Assembly: GCA_963730585.1 (NCBI GenBank)
Contig: CAVSSL010000007.1
Span: forward strand, 19,229 to 83,228
Length of the DNA: 64,000 nt
From: Pedococcus_A sp963730585
Lineage (GTDB): Bacteria > Actinomycetota > Actinomycetes > Actinomycetales > Dermatophilaceae
Reading direction: 5' to 3'
Shown: piece after piece, positions 27,205 to 37,083 of the stretch
Layout: the number at the start of each line of letters is the position of its first letter
How positions within the stretch are numbered: position 1 is the first letter of the stretch
Notes under the pieces: model-generated
The model's input: the letters and a program-made list of their open reading frames with translations, nothing else
What the model was told of the DNA's origin: nothing
Databases searched by the model: none
Translations under genes and position numbers: made by a program

Positions 27205-27834
27205 GTGACCTACACGCACCCGTCGGGCGACGAGCCCACCACCGCACCCGAGAGCGTGCCGTTCGCCAGCGCTTCCGCCGGTGACGTGCCGCTGCGCGGG
27301 GCGCCGCTGCAGTCCGCCGCGCCGGTCCCGACCGCGGAGGCGGCCGCCGCGGCCACCGAGTCGGCCGCCGCCCTGCGCGCCGGTGTCGCCGTGCCGGTCG
27401 TCGAGAACGTCGGCCGCGGGCTGCTCTTCTCGCTGGCGGCCATCCCGCTCGGTGTCGCGGCCGCCGCGCTCATCTGGCAGCTCGGCTTCATCGCCTCGAT
27501 CACCAGCTTCGCCATCGCGGCCGGCGCGGCCTGGCTCTACACCCGCGGCGCCGGCTCGGCTCCGCGAGCCGGTCTCGTCCCGCTCATCGCGGTGATCGTG
27601 GCCGGCGTCGTGGCCTCGTTCCTGGCGGTCGTGGTCTCCGACATGGTGCACGTCTGGAACAGCCCGGAGGGTGCCGACCTGGGCTGGCCGAGCCTGTCGA
27701 GCTTCATCATGGGCAACATCTTCGACCCCGGTGTCCTCGCCTCCTACGGCACGGACATGGCCATGTTCGGCGTGTTCGCCGCCCTCGGCGTCTTCAGCAC
27801 CGTTCGTCGCCTGCTCGCCGCGAACCGCGCCTGA
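27205..27834 (+). CDS. Hypothetical four-helix membrane protein
   Basis: 209 residues, GTG start after AGGGGAAG. The first 75 residues are Ala/Pro/Glu-rich and probably cytoplasmic and disordered; four hydrophobic helices follow (LLFSLAAIPLGVAAAALIW, IASITSFAIAAGAAWLY, LVPLIAVIVAGVVASFLAV, and DMAMFGVFAALGVFSTV). No motif I recognise. Position just ahead of the atp operon is not diagnostic. Confidence 0.7.
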   Translation: MTYTHPSGDEPTTAPESVPFASASAGDVPLRGAPLQSAAPVPTAEAAAAATESAAALRAGVAVPVVENVGRGLLFSLAAIPLGVAAAALIWQLGFIASITSFAIAAGAAWLYTRGAGSAPRAGLVPLIAVIVAGVVASFLAVVVSDMVHVWNSPEGADLGWPSLSSFIMGNIFDPGVLASYGTDMAMFGVFAALGVFSTVRRLLAANRA

Positions 27835-27879
27835 CGGCTGCAGACCCGGGGCCGGCACCGCGGAGGCAGCCGGATCACT

Positions 27880-27919
27880 GTGGTGGATCACCGACCCCCT
27901 GAGGTCGGTGATCCACCAC
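27880..27919. repeat. Palindromic repeat, family P40, copy 3
   Basis: Perfect 17-bp arms, GTGGTGGATCACCGACC and GGTCGGTGATCCACCAC, around CCCTGA. Best-preserved copy; 13 kb from the two copies that flank the AbiEi/DUF559 gene. Could terminate the membrane-protein gene or insulate the atp promoter. Confidence 0.8.
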
Positions 27920-28081
27920 AGTCGTGTGTGGGCAGCCCCAGGGGCTTCAATGGGAGCGGCACGGATTAGGAGCCCTCACGCCGCTCGTGATAACTTTCAC
28001 AAGCACTTCGGGCGGCCGTCGAACCGGTCGCCCAGCACCCGAATTCGCCGTCCGCCCCGACGAATCCAGGCAGGCACCACC

Positions 28082-28516
28082 ATGACGCAGCACCCCGCGC
28101 GCCAGGGACGCAGTCCCTTCCGTGCCATGTTGCTGGGCTCGGTCGCCTCCGGTCTCGCCGGGGCGGTGCTGTCGGCAGCGGTGCTCGGGGTCCTCCGCGG
28201 AGGCGACGGAATCGTTGCGGCGTTGCTGGGGGGCGCCACAGCGCTGGTCATCCTCGTGGTCGGCCTGCTCGGCATCGCCGCCATCGTCGCGGGCCACCCC
28301 GCGGTCGCCATGGCGGGCGCCTTCGTCGTCTACCTCGGGCAGCTGATCCTGCTCGCGGCCGTCGTGCTGTCGCTGCGCGACGCCGCGTGGCTGGACGGCC
28401 GCGCGTTCGCGATCGGTGCCGTCGTCACGACGGTGCTGGCCCAGGTCGGCCTCATCGTCGGCTACACCCGGGCGCGCCACGTCATGTTCCCCGACGCGGG
28501 GGAGGCGGTCCGATGA
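28082..28516 (+). CDS. ATP synthase accessory membrane protein (AtpI-like)
   Basis: 144 residues with four membrane helices (LLGSVASGLAGAVLSAAVLGV, ALVILVVGLLGIAAIVAG, AGAFVVYLGQLILLAAVVLS, GAVVTTVLAQVGLIVGY). It precedes the atp structural genes in the place of the small ATP synthase I protein, which helps c-ring assembly. Sequence similarity to AtpI is only by position and topology. Its stop overlaps the next gene (ATGA). Confidence 0.75.
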   Translation: MTQHPARQGRSPFRAMLLGSVASGLAGAVLSAAVLGVLRGGDGIVAALLGGATALVILVVGLLGIAAIVAGHPAVAMAGAFVVYLGQLILLAAVVLSLRDAAWLDGRAFAIGAVVTTVLAQVGLIVGYTRARHVMFPDAGEAVR

Positions 28517-28842
28517 CCGACCCGACCAACCCGTTCCCGGAGCAGCCGGAGCAGCCGGAGCAGCCGGAGAAGCACCCGCAGCGCTCCGACGTCACGCCCC
28601 GCAAGACTCCCGACCAGTCGCACCGGTGGAGCACCGAGACCGAGGGCCCGAGCGAGACGGCGAAGGCCGACGCGCTCGGCGCCACCGTGCTCGCGTACCT
28701 CATCACCGGGCCCGCGCTCTTCGGCGGCCTGGGCTACCTTCTCGACCGCGTCCTGGGCACCGCGTTCCTCGTGGTGCTGGGCGTGATCGGCGGGATGGCC
28801 GCTTCGCTGTACCTGATCTGGCTCCGGTACGGTACGTCATGA
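28513..28842 (+). CDS. AtpZ/AtpI-family small membrane protein
   Basis: 109 residues, ATG overlapping the previous stop. Cytoplasmic N-terminus with a PEQ triplet repeat (PEQPEQPEQPEKHPQ), then two membrane helices: TVLAYLITGPALFGGLGYLLD and FLVVLGVIGGMAASLYLIW. The helical hairpin with GGLGYLLDR is the AtpZ/AtpI signature; the family is proposed to help Fo assembly or Mg2+ handling. The triplet repeat may vary in length between strains. Confidence 0.82.
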   Translation: MTDPTNPFPEQPEQPEQPEKHPQRSDVTPRKTPDQSHRWSTETEGPSETAKADALGATVLAYLITGPALFGGLGYLLDRVLGTAFLVVLGVIGGMAASLYLIWLRYGTS

Positions 28843-28909
28843 CATCTGTCATGGCGGCTCGCGACGAGCTTGGAGCCACGATGTCCACCACCACGATCGA
28901 GGAGACCCT

Positions 28910-29722
28910 GTGAGCTTGAACGCGCTGGCTGCGCCTGTCGCGACCTTCGCTTCCGCAGAGGGCGATGGCGAGTTCCACACCCCGACGCCGAACGACTTCT
29001 GGCTGCCCATCGTCGGCGATGGCACCTGGGCCATCACCGAGCAGATGGTCTGGGGCCTCGTGTCGGTGGTGCTGCTGTCGGTCGTCATGGTGCAGCTGTC
29101 CAAGCGCGCCGCCGTGCTCCCGTCCAAGGGTCAGTGGCTCCTCGAGGGCTTCTACAACTTCTGCCGCAACGGCATCGCCCGCGACATGATCGGCTCGCGC
29201 GACTTCCTGCGCTTCGTGCCGCTGCTGTTCACGCTGTTCTCGCTGATCCTGGTGAACAACCTGTTCGGCATCACGCCGCCGATCATGTTCCCGACGATGA
29301 GCAAGATCGGCTTCCCGATCGCCCTGACGCTCGTGGTCTACGTCGTCTACCACGGCATCGGCATCAAGAAGCACGGCCTGGGCGGCTACTTCAGCCACAT
29401 GATGCCCGCGGGCCTGCCCGGCTGGATCAAGCCGGTCATCTTCCCGCTCGAGCTCATCACCTACTTCATCACCCGGCCGCTCACGCTTGCCCTGCGACTC
29501 TTCGGCAACATGTTCGCCGGCCACATGCTCATCGTGCTGTTCGTCTCGGCCGGTGCGTACTTCCTGACCCAGGGCGTGGCCTTCAAGCTGCTGAGCATCC
29601 CCACCTTCGGCATGGCCGCGGTCATGACCCTGTTCGAGGGCCTGGTGCAGTTCCTGCAGGCCTACGTCTTCACCCTCCTGTCGGCCAGCTACATCGCCGG
29701 CGCCCTCGCCGACGACCACTGA
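28910..29722 (+). CDS. atpB: ATP synthase Fo subunit a
   Basis: Proton-channel subunit of F1Fo ATP synthase. 270 residues, GTG start after GAGGAG. Essential arginine region LALRLFGNMFAGHMLIV, MMPAGLPGWIKPVIFPLELI and the C-terminal helix LVQFLQAYVFTLLSASYIA. First structural subunit of the operon a-c-b-delta-alpha-gamma-beta-epsilon. Confidence 0.97.
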   Translation: MSLNALAAPVATFASAEGDGEFHTPTPNDFWLPIVGDGTWAITEQMVWGLVSVVLLSVVMVQLSKRAAVLPSKGQWLLEGFYNFCRNGIARDMIGSRDFLRFVPLLFTLFSLILVNNLFGITPPIMFPTMSKIGFPIALTLVVYVVYHGIGIKKHGLGGYFSHMMPAGLPGWIKPVIFPLELITYFITRPLTLALRLFGNMFAGHMLIVLFVSAGAYFLTQGVAFKLLSIPTFGMAAVMTLFEGLVQFLQAYVFTLLSASYIAGALADDH

Positions 29723-29830
29723 TCGACGGCTGCACGACCGCACCACCCTTGACCCACAACTGAACACACGCACACACCCACCGCGGCACACGGCCGCGGC
29801 GGATCACTGAAACACGAAAGAGGAATCATC

Positions 29831-30031
29831 GTGGAAGGCAACCTCTCCCTCGTCGGCTACGGCCTTGCGACCATCGGCCCGGCCATCGCCGTGGGTCTGA
29901 TCTTCGCTGCCTACATCAACGGTGTGGCCCGCCAGCCCGAGGCTCGTAACCTCCTGCAGCCGATCGCCATCCTCGGCTTCGCGCTCGCCGAGGCGCTCGC
30001 CATCTTCGGTCTGGTGCTCTTCTTCCTCTGA
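29831..30031 (+). CDS. atpE: ATP synthase Fo subunit c
   Basis: 66-residue c-ring proteolipid: two membrane helices joined by the polar loop ARQPEARN; the ion-binding carboxylate is the Glu in FALAEALAIFGLV. GTG start after AAAGAGGAA. Upstream gap of 108 nt holds a short GC stem (CCGCGG...CCGCGG), as often found before c-subunit genes, which are translated in excess. Confidence 0.97.
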   Translation: MEGNLSLVGYGLATIGPAIAVGLIFAAYINGVARQPEARNLLQPIAILGFALAEALAIFGLVLFFL

Positions 30032-30087
30032 TCCCACCGGTTCGAGGAAACACCAGCTAACTAAGGCACTAGGCCAGAGGAGTACCC

Positions 30088-30765
30088 GTGATCACCACCG
30101 CTACTGCTGCGACAGTCGTGGGGCTGGCGGCTGCCGAGGAGCAGAAGATGCCCCTCATCCCGCACATTCCCGAGCTCATCTTCGGGTTCGTCATGTTCGG
30201 GATCCTGTACTTCGTCGTGAAGTCCAAGGTCGTCCCCAACCTCGAGAAGGCGTACGCCGAGCGCACCGCCGCCATCGAGGGCGGCATGCAGCAGGCCGAA
30301 GAGGCCCAGCAGCAGGCCCAGGCGGCTCTCGAGCAGTACCAGGCTCAGCTGGCCGAAGCCCGTGTCGAGGCGTCCCGCATCCGTGAGGAGGCCCGCGAGC
30401 AGGGGGCCGCGATCGTCGCCGAGATGCGCGGTCAGGCTCAGAGCGAGGCCACCCGCATCACCGAGTCCGCCCAGAGGCAGATCGAGGCAGAGCGCCAGCA
30501 GGCGATCGTCTCGCTCCGCTCCGAGGTCGGCCGGCTGTCCACCGACCTGGCCAGCCGCATCGTCGGGGAGTCCCTCCACGACGAGACGCGCCAGAAGGGT
30601 CTCGTGGACCGCTTCCTCGCCGAGCTCGAGGCCGGCGAGATCCGTCCCGAGAAGGTCGGCGCCGCGGCTCCCGCTGCGCAGCCGGCCGCACCGGCTCCGT
30701 CGCAGGGCGAGTTCGACCTGCCGACCGGCGGCCACGGCACGACGGCCCCCGGCCAGGACGCGTGA
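30088..30765 (+). CDS. atpF: ATP synthase Fo subunit b
   Basis: 225 residues. One N-terminal membrane helix (LIFGFVMFGILYFVVKSKVV) and a long, charged coiled coil (EAQQQAQAALEQYQAQLAEA and further) forming the peripheral stalk that holds delta/alpha. The C-terminal tail is Ala/Pro-rich and longer than in many species. The stop overlaps the atpH start. Confidence 0.95.
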   Translation: MITTATAATVVGLAAAEEQKMPLIPHIPELIFGFVMFGILYFVVKSKVVPNLEKAYAERTAAIEGGMQQAEEAQQQAQAALEQYQAQLAEARVEASRIREEAREQGAAIVAEMRGQAQSEATRITESAQRQIEAERQQAIVSLRSEVGRLSTDLASRIVGESLHDETRQKGLVDRFLAELEAGEIRPEKVGAAAPAAQPAAPAPSQGEFDLPTGGHGTTAPGQDA

Positions 30766-31577
30766 TGCGCGGTTCGTCCCGGGGCGCAGCCACGGCCAGC
30801 CTGCGCGCCTTCCAGGAGGCGCTGCAGTCCGGCACGGACTGGAACGCGCTGGCGGAGGACCTGTTCGCCGTCACGGCGGTGGCTGACGGCAACGCCACCC
30901 TCCGCCGTGCGCTGGCCGACCCGTCGCGCGAGGCCGCTGCCAAGCGTGACCTCGTGGGCCGGCTGTTCGGCGGCAAGGTCTCGCCGGCCGTGGTCGAGCT
31001 GCTCTCGGAGATGGTCGCCCAGCGGTGGGCGACCGAGCGCGACCTGACCGACACGGTCGAGCGTCTCGCCGTCGAGACGGTGCTCGCCTCGGCCGAGGCG
31101 GGCAACCGGGCGGACCAGATCGAGGACGAGCTGTTCCGCTTCGAGCGGATCGTCGCCGGCAACCCGGAGCTCCGGGACGCCCTGACGAGCCGCAACGGCA
31201 CCCCGCAGGACAAGGCCGACCTCGTCGGCCGCCTCCTGCAGGGCAAGGCCTCCGCCGAGACCGTGCGCCTGGCGCGCCAGTCGGTCCTCGCCCCGCGCGG
31301 GCGCCGGATCGACCGGACGCTGGAGCACTACCTCGGTCTGGCGGCCAAGCGGCGCGAGCAGCTGACCGCCGTGGTCACCGCGGCAGTCGAGCTGGACGAG
31401 CAGCAGCGCCAGCGGCTGAGCCGGGCCCTCCAGGGCATCTACGGCCGACCGGTGCTGCTCCAGGTCGTCGTCGACCCCGCGGTCGTCGGCGGCATCCGGG
31501 TGCAGATCGGCGACGAGGTCGTCGACGGCACCGTGCTCCGCAAGCTCGAAGGCGCCCGCCGGCACCTGGCCGGCTGA
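30765..31577 (+). CDS. atpH: ATP synthase F1 subunit delta
   Basis: 270 residues, ATG overlapping the atpF stop (a GTG one codon upstream is also possible). Long actinobacterial form of the OSCP/delta subunit; the C-terminal consensus is seen in VTAAVELDEQQRQRLSRALQ and VVDPAVVGGIRVQIGDEVVD. The N-terminal portion (ATASLRAFQEALQ onward) is the part that contacts alpha subunits. Confidence 0.94.
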   Translation: MRGSSRGAATASLRAFQEALQSGTDWNALAEDLFAVTAVADGNATLRRALADPSREAAAKRDLVGRLFGGKVSPAVVELLSEMVAQRWATERDLTDTVERLAVETVLASAEAGNRADQIEDELFRFERIVAGNPELRDALTSRNGTPQDKADLVGRLLQGKASAETVRLARQSVLAPRGRRIDRTLEHYLGLAAKRREQLTAVVTAAVELDEQQRQRLSRALQGIYGRPVLLQVVVDPAVVGGIRVQIGDEVVDGTVLRKLEGARRHLAG

Positions 31578-31683
31578 CCCGAACGAAAGCCACCGGCACC
31601 CGCGGCCGGACAACTCGACAACACCAGTGACTTCCGGTCCACAAGCAGCCGGCAGCGCACCACCTAAAGGGAGAAGAGATCAG

Positions 31684-33321
31684 ATGACGGAGCTTTCGAT
31701 CCGTCCGGAGGAGATCCGGGACGCGCTGGACAACTTCGTCCAGTCCTATGAGCCCGGCACGGCCTCCCGCGAAGAGGTCGGCCGCGTCACCGACGCCGGT
31801 GACGGCATCGCCCACGTCGAGGGCCTGCCCTCGTGCATGACCAACGAGCTCCTGCAGTTCGAGGACGGCACGCTCGGCCTCGCGCTGAACCTCGACGTCC
31901 ACGAGATCGGCGTCGTCATCCTCGGTGACTTCGCCGGCATCGAGGAGGGCCAGGAGGTCAAGCGCACCGGAGAGGTCCTCTCCGTGCCGGTCGGCGACGA
32001 GTTCCTCGGCCGCGTCGTCAACCCCCTCGGCCAGGCCATCGACGGCCTCGGTGAGATCACGACCTCCCAGCGCCGCGCCCTCGAGCTGCAGGCCCCCTCG
32101 GTGGTCCAGCGCAAGTCGGTGCACGAGCCGCTGCAGACCGGCCTCAAGGCCGTCGACGCCATGACGCCGATCGGCCGTGGCCAGCGCCAGCTCATCATCG
32201 GCGACCGCCAGACCGGCAAGTCCGCCGTGGCGATCGACACGATCATCAACCAGAAGCAGAACTGGGAGACCGGCGACCCGCAGCAGCAGGTCCGCTGCAT
32301 CTACGTCGCGATCGGCCAGAAGGGCTCGACCATCGCGGGCGTCCGCGGCGCCCTCGAGGAGGCCGGCGCGCTCGAGTACACCACCATCGTCGCCGCCCCG
32401 GCGTCCGACTCGGCCGGCTTCAAGTACCTCGCTCCCTACACCGGCTCGGCCATCGGCCAGCACTGGATGTACCAGGGCAAGCACGTCCTCATCGTGTTCG
32501 ACGACCTGAGCAAGCAGGCCGAGGCCTACCGCGCCGTGTCGCTGCTGCTGCGCCGCCCGCCGGGCCGCGAGGCCTACCCCGGTGACGTCTTCTACCTGCA
32601 CTCGCGGCTCCTCGAGCGCTGCGCGAAGCTCTCGGACGACCTCGGCGCCGGCTCCATGACGGGCCTGCCGATCATCGAGACCAAGGCCGGTGACGTCTCG
32701 GCGTACATCCCGACCAACGTCATCTCCATCACCGACGGCCAGATCTACCTCCAGGCCGACCTGTTCAACGCCAACGTCCGCCCGGCGATCGACGTGGGTG
32801 TCTCGGTCTCCCGTGTCGGTGGCGCCGCGCAGATCAAGGCGATGAAGGAGGTCTCGGGTCGTCTGAAGCTCGACCTCGCGCAGTTCCGCGCGATGGAGGC
32901 CTTCGCGATGTTCGCCTCCGACCTCGACCCGGCCTCGCGCGCCCAGCTCGCGAAGGGCGCCCGCCTCGTCGAGCTGCTCAAGCAGAAGCAGGCGAACCCG
33001 TACCCCGTCGAGGAGCAGGTCGTCTCGATCTGGGCCGGCACCACCGGCCAGCTCGACTCGATCGCGGTCGAGGACGTCGCCCGCTTCGAGACCGACTTCC
33101 TCGACTACCTCCGCCGCGAGAAGTCGGGCCTGCTGGCCGCGATCCGCGAGTCCAAGAAGTTCGCCGACGAGACCCGCGAGGGCCTCGAGGACGCCGTGAA
33201 GGCGTTCAAGGAGCAGTTCATGGCCTCCGGCGAGGAGAACCTGCCGCTCGGCCACGAGCCCGACGCGGGCGACCTCGAGACGGAGATCGAGCAGGAGAAG
33301 ATCGTCCGCCAGAAGCGCTGA
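31684..33321 (+). CDS. atpA: ATP synthase F1 subunit alpha
   Basis: 545 residues, ATG after GGGAGAAG. Non-catalytic nucleotide-binding subunit: P-loop GDRQTGKSAVAIDT, visible LIVFDDLSKQAEAYR and PAIDVGVSVSRVGGAAQIKAM. The C-terminus extends past the usual end into an acidic tail (HEPDAGDLETEIEQEK), common in actinobacteria. Confidence 0.98.
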   Translation: MTELSIRPEEIRDALDNFVQSYEPGTASREEVGRVTDAGDGIAHVEGLPSCMTNELLQFEDGTLGLALNLDVHEIGVVILGDFAGIEEGQEVKRTGEVLSVPVGDEFLGRVVNPLGQAIDGLGEITTSQRRALELQAPSVVQRKSVHEPLQTGLKAVDAMTPIGRGQRQLIIGDRQTGKSAVAIDTIINQKQNWETGDPQQQVRCIYVAIGQKGSTIAGVRGALEEAGALEYTTIVAAPASDSAGFKYLAPYTGSAIGQHWMYQGKHVLIVFDDLSKQAEAYRAVSLLLRRPPGREAYPGDVFYLHSRLLERCAKLSDDLGAGSMTGLPIIETKAGDVSAYIPTNVISITDGQIYLQADLFNANVRPAIDVGVSVSRVGGAAQIKAMKEVSGRLKLDLAQFRAMEAFAMFASDLDPASRAQLAKGARLVELLKQKQANPYPVEEQVVSIWAGTTGQLDSIAVEDVARFETDFLDYLRREKSGLLAAIRESKKFADETREGLEDAVKAFKEQFMASGEENLPLGHEPDAGDLETEIEQEKIVRQKR

Positions 33322-33328
33322 TCGGTAT

Positions 33329-33356
33329 GCCGGGTGCGCGGCTTCGCGCACCCGGC
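33329..33356 (+). terminator. Perfect 12-bp hairpin between atpA and atpG
   Basis: GCCGGGTGCGCG-GCTT-CGCGCACCCGGC begins seven bases after the atpA stop, and a CGGCATAC word lies downstream at 33388. There is no U-tract. Within an operon it could attenuate or stabilise the message and so set subunit ratios; the function is inference. Confidence 0.6.
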
Positions 33357-33455
33357 ACCATCGGTGCCCTGGCACCACAGCGGCATCACGGCATACCAGC
33401 TTGTAGGCATCGCGGCGCACGCCGCACGAAAACGAACGAGGAGAGGCGGAAACAT

Positions 33456-34355
33456 ATGGGAGCGCAGATGCGGGTCTACCGCCAGCGCATCCGGTCCGTC
33501 CAGGCGACCAAGAAGATCACCCGGGCGATGGAGCTCATCGCCGCATCGCGGGTGGTGAAGGCGCAGCAGCGCGTCAAGGAGTCCTCCCCGTACGCCCGCG
33601 CGATCACGCGTGCGGTGTCGGCCGTGGCCACCTACTCCGATGTCGACCACCCGCTGACCACCGAGCACGACAACGTGCGCCGCGCCGCGGTGCTCATCGT
33701 CACCTCGGACCGCGGGCTCGCCGGGGCCTACAGCTCCTCGGTCATCAAGGAGAGCGAGCGCCTCATCGGCGAGCTGCGCGACGAGGGCAAGGAGGTCATC
33801 CCCTACCTCGTCGGCCGCAAGGCGGTGGGCTTCTACAAGTTCCGCAAGCGCGACTTCGCCGCCGAGTGGACCGGCTTCACCGACCAGCCGAACTTCGAGG
33901 TGGCCCGGGAGATCGCCGAGCGCGTCGTCCTGGACTTCACCCGCGAGTTCGACGAGGGAGGTGTCGACGAGTTCCACATCGTCTTCACCCGCTTCGTGAA
34001 CATGGTGACCCAGGTTCCCGAGGTCATCCGCATGCTGCCCCTCGAGGTCGTCGAGGGCGAGGAGGCCCCGGACCCCGACGACGTGCTGCCGCTCTACGAG
34101 TTCGAGCCCAGCGCCGAGGACGTCCTCGACGCGCTGCTGCCGAAGTACGTCAGCTCCAGGATCTACAACTGCCTGCTGCAGGCGGCCGCCTCCGAGCTGG
34201 CCTCGCGCCAGAAGGCCATGAAGTCGGCCACGGACAACGCCGAGGAGCTCGTCAAGAAGTACACCCGGCTGGCCAACCAGGCCCGTCAGGCCGAGATCAC
34301 CCAAGAGATCAGCGAAATTGTGGGCGGCGCCAGCGCCCTCGCCGACGCCAAGTAA
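33456..34355 (+). CDS. atpG: ATP synthase F1 subunit gamma
   Basis: 299 residues, ATG after AGGAGAGGCGG. Central rotor: N-terminal helix MRVYRQRIRSVQATKKITRA with AMELIAASRVVKAQQR, SDRGLAGAYSSSV, and C-terminal helix with ASRQKAMKSATDNAEEL and ITQEISEIVGGASAL. All segments of the family are present. Confidence 0.97.
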   Translation: MGAQMRVYRQRIRSVQATKKITRAMELIAASRVVKAQQRVKESSPYARAITRAVSAVATYSDVDHPLTTEHDNVRRAAVLIVTSDRGLAGAYSSSVIKESERLIGELRDEGKEVIPYLVGRKAVGFYKFRKRDFAAEWTGFTDQPNFEVAREIAERVVLDFTREFDEGGVDEFHIVFTRFVNMVTQVPEVIRMLPLEVVEGEEAPDPDDVLPLYEFEPSAEDVLDALLPKYVSSRIYNCLLQAAASELASRQKAMKSATDNAEELVKKYTRLANQARQAEITQEISEIVGGASALADAK

Positions 34356-34372
34356 GAAGGTAGAGACAACAC

Positions 34373-35830
<1,458 letters not shown>

Positions 35831-35857
35831 GTTCTCCTCTCTCCCAGCACCATCCCC

Positions 35858-35887
35858 GGGGCCGGCTTCCACACGGCGGCCGGCCCC
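35858..35887 (+). terminator. Hairpin after atpD
   Basis: GGGGCCGGC pairs with GCCGGCCCC around a 12-nt loop, 27 nt past the atpD stop. It could end most transcripts before atpC or cap the 3' end. Confidence 0.55.
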
Positions 35888-35910
35888 GCGGCATACCCGC
35901 CCCGCCTCTT

Positions 35911-35985
35911 CCGACTTTGTATGCCGGGGGAGCGGGTTTCGGGGTTCCTCGCCGCCCGGACCGCTCCCGACGCAGACAAAGTCGG
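35911..35985. repeat. 75-bp palindromic element P75, copy 1
   Basis: Outer arms CCGACTTTGT and ACAAAGTCGG, inner arms GGGAGCGG and CCGCTCCC, total 75 bp. The left arm continues as ATGCCG; the right counterpart has drifted. A second copy, of the same length, is at 50972. Intergenic in both cases. Confidence 0.75.
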
Positions 35986-36055
35986 GGTGGGGTGGGGGTG
36001 CGCTCGGGGGCGACCCTGATGGCGGGAGGTCGCGCGCCGGAGAAGACTGGGGGAC

Positions 36056-36268
36056 ATGAGCCAGATCAAGTCCAGCTTCGCCCAACAGGGCCTCGTCCGA
36101 CCGCGTCAGGGACGCGTCATCGCCGGCGTGTGTGCCGGCCTCGGCCGCCGGTTCGGCCTCTCGCCGTGGACCGCCCGCCTGCTCTTCGTGTTGGTCCTCA
36201 TGCTGCTGCCCGGCAGCCAGCTGATCATCTACCCCGTGCTGTGGATCCTGATGCCGAACGAGGAGTGA
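36056..36268 (+). CDS. PspC-domain small membrane protein
   Basis: 70 residues. Core PspC pattern: RPRQGRVIAGVCAGLGRRFG, then a hydrophobic helix LLFVLVLMLLPGSQLIIYPV ending WILMPNEE. PspC proteins sense or respond to envelope stress, or couple with anti-sigma systems; small stand-alone forms are common in actinobacteria. Its place between atpD and atpC is unusual. Confidence 0.86.
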   Translation: MSQIKSSFAQQGLVRPRQGRVIAGVCAGLGRRFGLSPWTARLLFVLVLMLLPGSQLIIYPVLWILMPNEE

Positions 36269-36359
36269 GGCCGGTCCCACCCGAGCAGACCGCGTCAGGA
36301 GCACCCCCGGTGGGCCGATAGACTGGGCCGGCACCCCCGTCACCACTGGAGGACCCACT

Positions 36360-36629
36360 GTGAGCCAGCTGCAGGTTGAACTCGTCGCCGCCGACCGCAA
36401 GGTCTGGGAAGGCGAGGCCGACATGGTCATCGCCCGCACCGTCGACGGCGACCTGGGCGTCCTGCCGGGGCACACCCCGCTGCTCGGCGTCCTCGTCGAG
36501 GGCGAGGTCCAGATCCAGACCTCGGGCACCATGCACACCGCGACCATCGACAGCGGCTTCCTCTCCGTCGACCGCGACCACGTCATCATCGTTGCGGAGG
36601 CGGTAGACGCCTCCAAGATCAGCGCCTAG
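36360..36629 (+). CDS. atpC: ATP synthase F1 subunit epsilon
   Basis: 89 residues, GTG start after GGAGGA. Only the N-terminal beta-barrel (LQVELVAADRKVWEGEAD, GDLGVLPGHTPLLGVL) is present; the C-terminal helical hairpin that inhibits ATPase in E. coli is absent, as in other short actinobacterial forms. Own promoter possible because of the insertion upstream. Confidence 0.95.
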   Translation: MSQLQVELVAADRKVWEGEADMVIARTVDGDLGVLPGHTPLLGVLVEGEVQIQTSGTMHTATIDSGFLSVDRDHVIIVAEAVDASKISA

Positions 36630-36643
36630 CCGCGAGCGCGAGC

Positions 36644-37069
36644 ATGTCGCCTCTCGTCACCGCCGAGATCGTGGCAGGCATGCTCGTGCTGCTCGCGGTG
36701 AGCGTGCTGGCGTTCATCTTCATCCGGCGCCGGATGCTCGCCGCGGGCCGACTGCTGATGGTCGCGGCCGTGCGCAACGCCGGCCACGGCTACCGGCTCG
36801 GCCTGCTGCGCTTCGGCGGGAGCCGCTTGGAGTGGTTCTCCCTGGTGGGTCCGTCGATGCGGCCCCGACGCGAGTGGGAGCGCGTCCGGCTCGAGCTCGA
36901 GGCGCCGAGCGCCCCCCGTGAGGTGATCTCCGGCATGCCGGAGGCGGTCGAGGTGACGTGCCACTACGGCACCGACACCTTCCAGCTCGCGCTGGCCCCG
37001 ACGTCCTACACCGCGGTGCGGTCCTGGCTCGAGAGCGCTCCGCCCGGGTTCAACGTCAACGTCGCGTAG
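36644..37069 (+). CDS. DUF2550 domain membrane protein
   Basis: 141 residues, one N-terminal membrane helix (EIVAGMLVLLAVSVLAFIFI) and a soluble domain with RLEWFSLVGPSMRPRREWER, a DUF2550 signature. Function unknown. It is consistently found between atpC and murA in actinobacteria, matching this window. Confidence 0.88.
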   Translation: MSPLVTAEIVAGMLVLLAVSVLAFIFIRRRMLAAGRLLMVAAVRNAGHGYRLGLLRFGGSRLEWFSLVGPSMRPRREWERVRLELEAPSAPREVISGMPEAVEVTCHYGTDTFQLALAPTSYTAVRSWLESAPPGFNVNVA

Positions 37070-37083
37070 CCGCCTCCAGCAGC

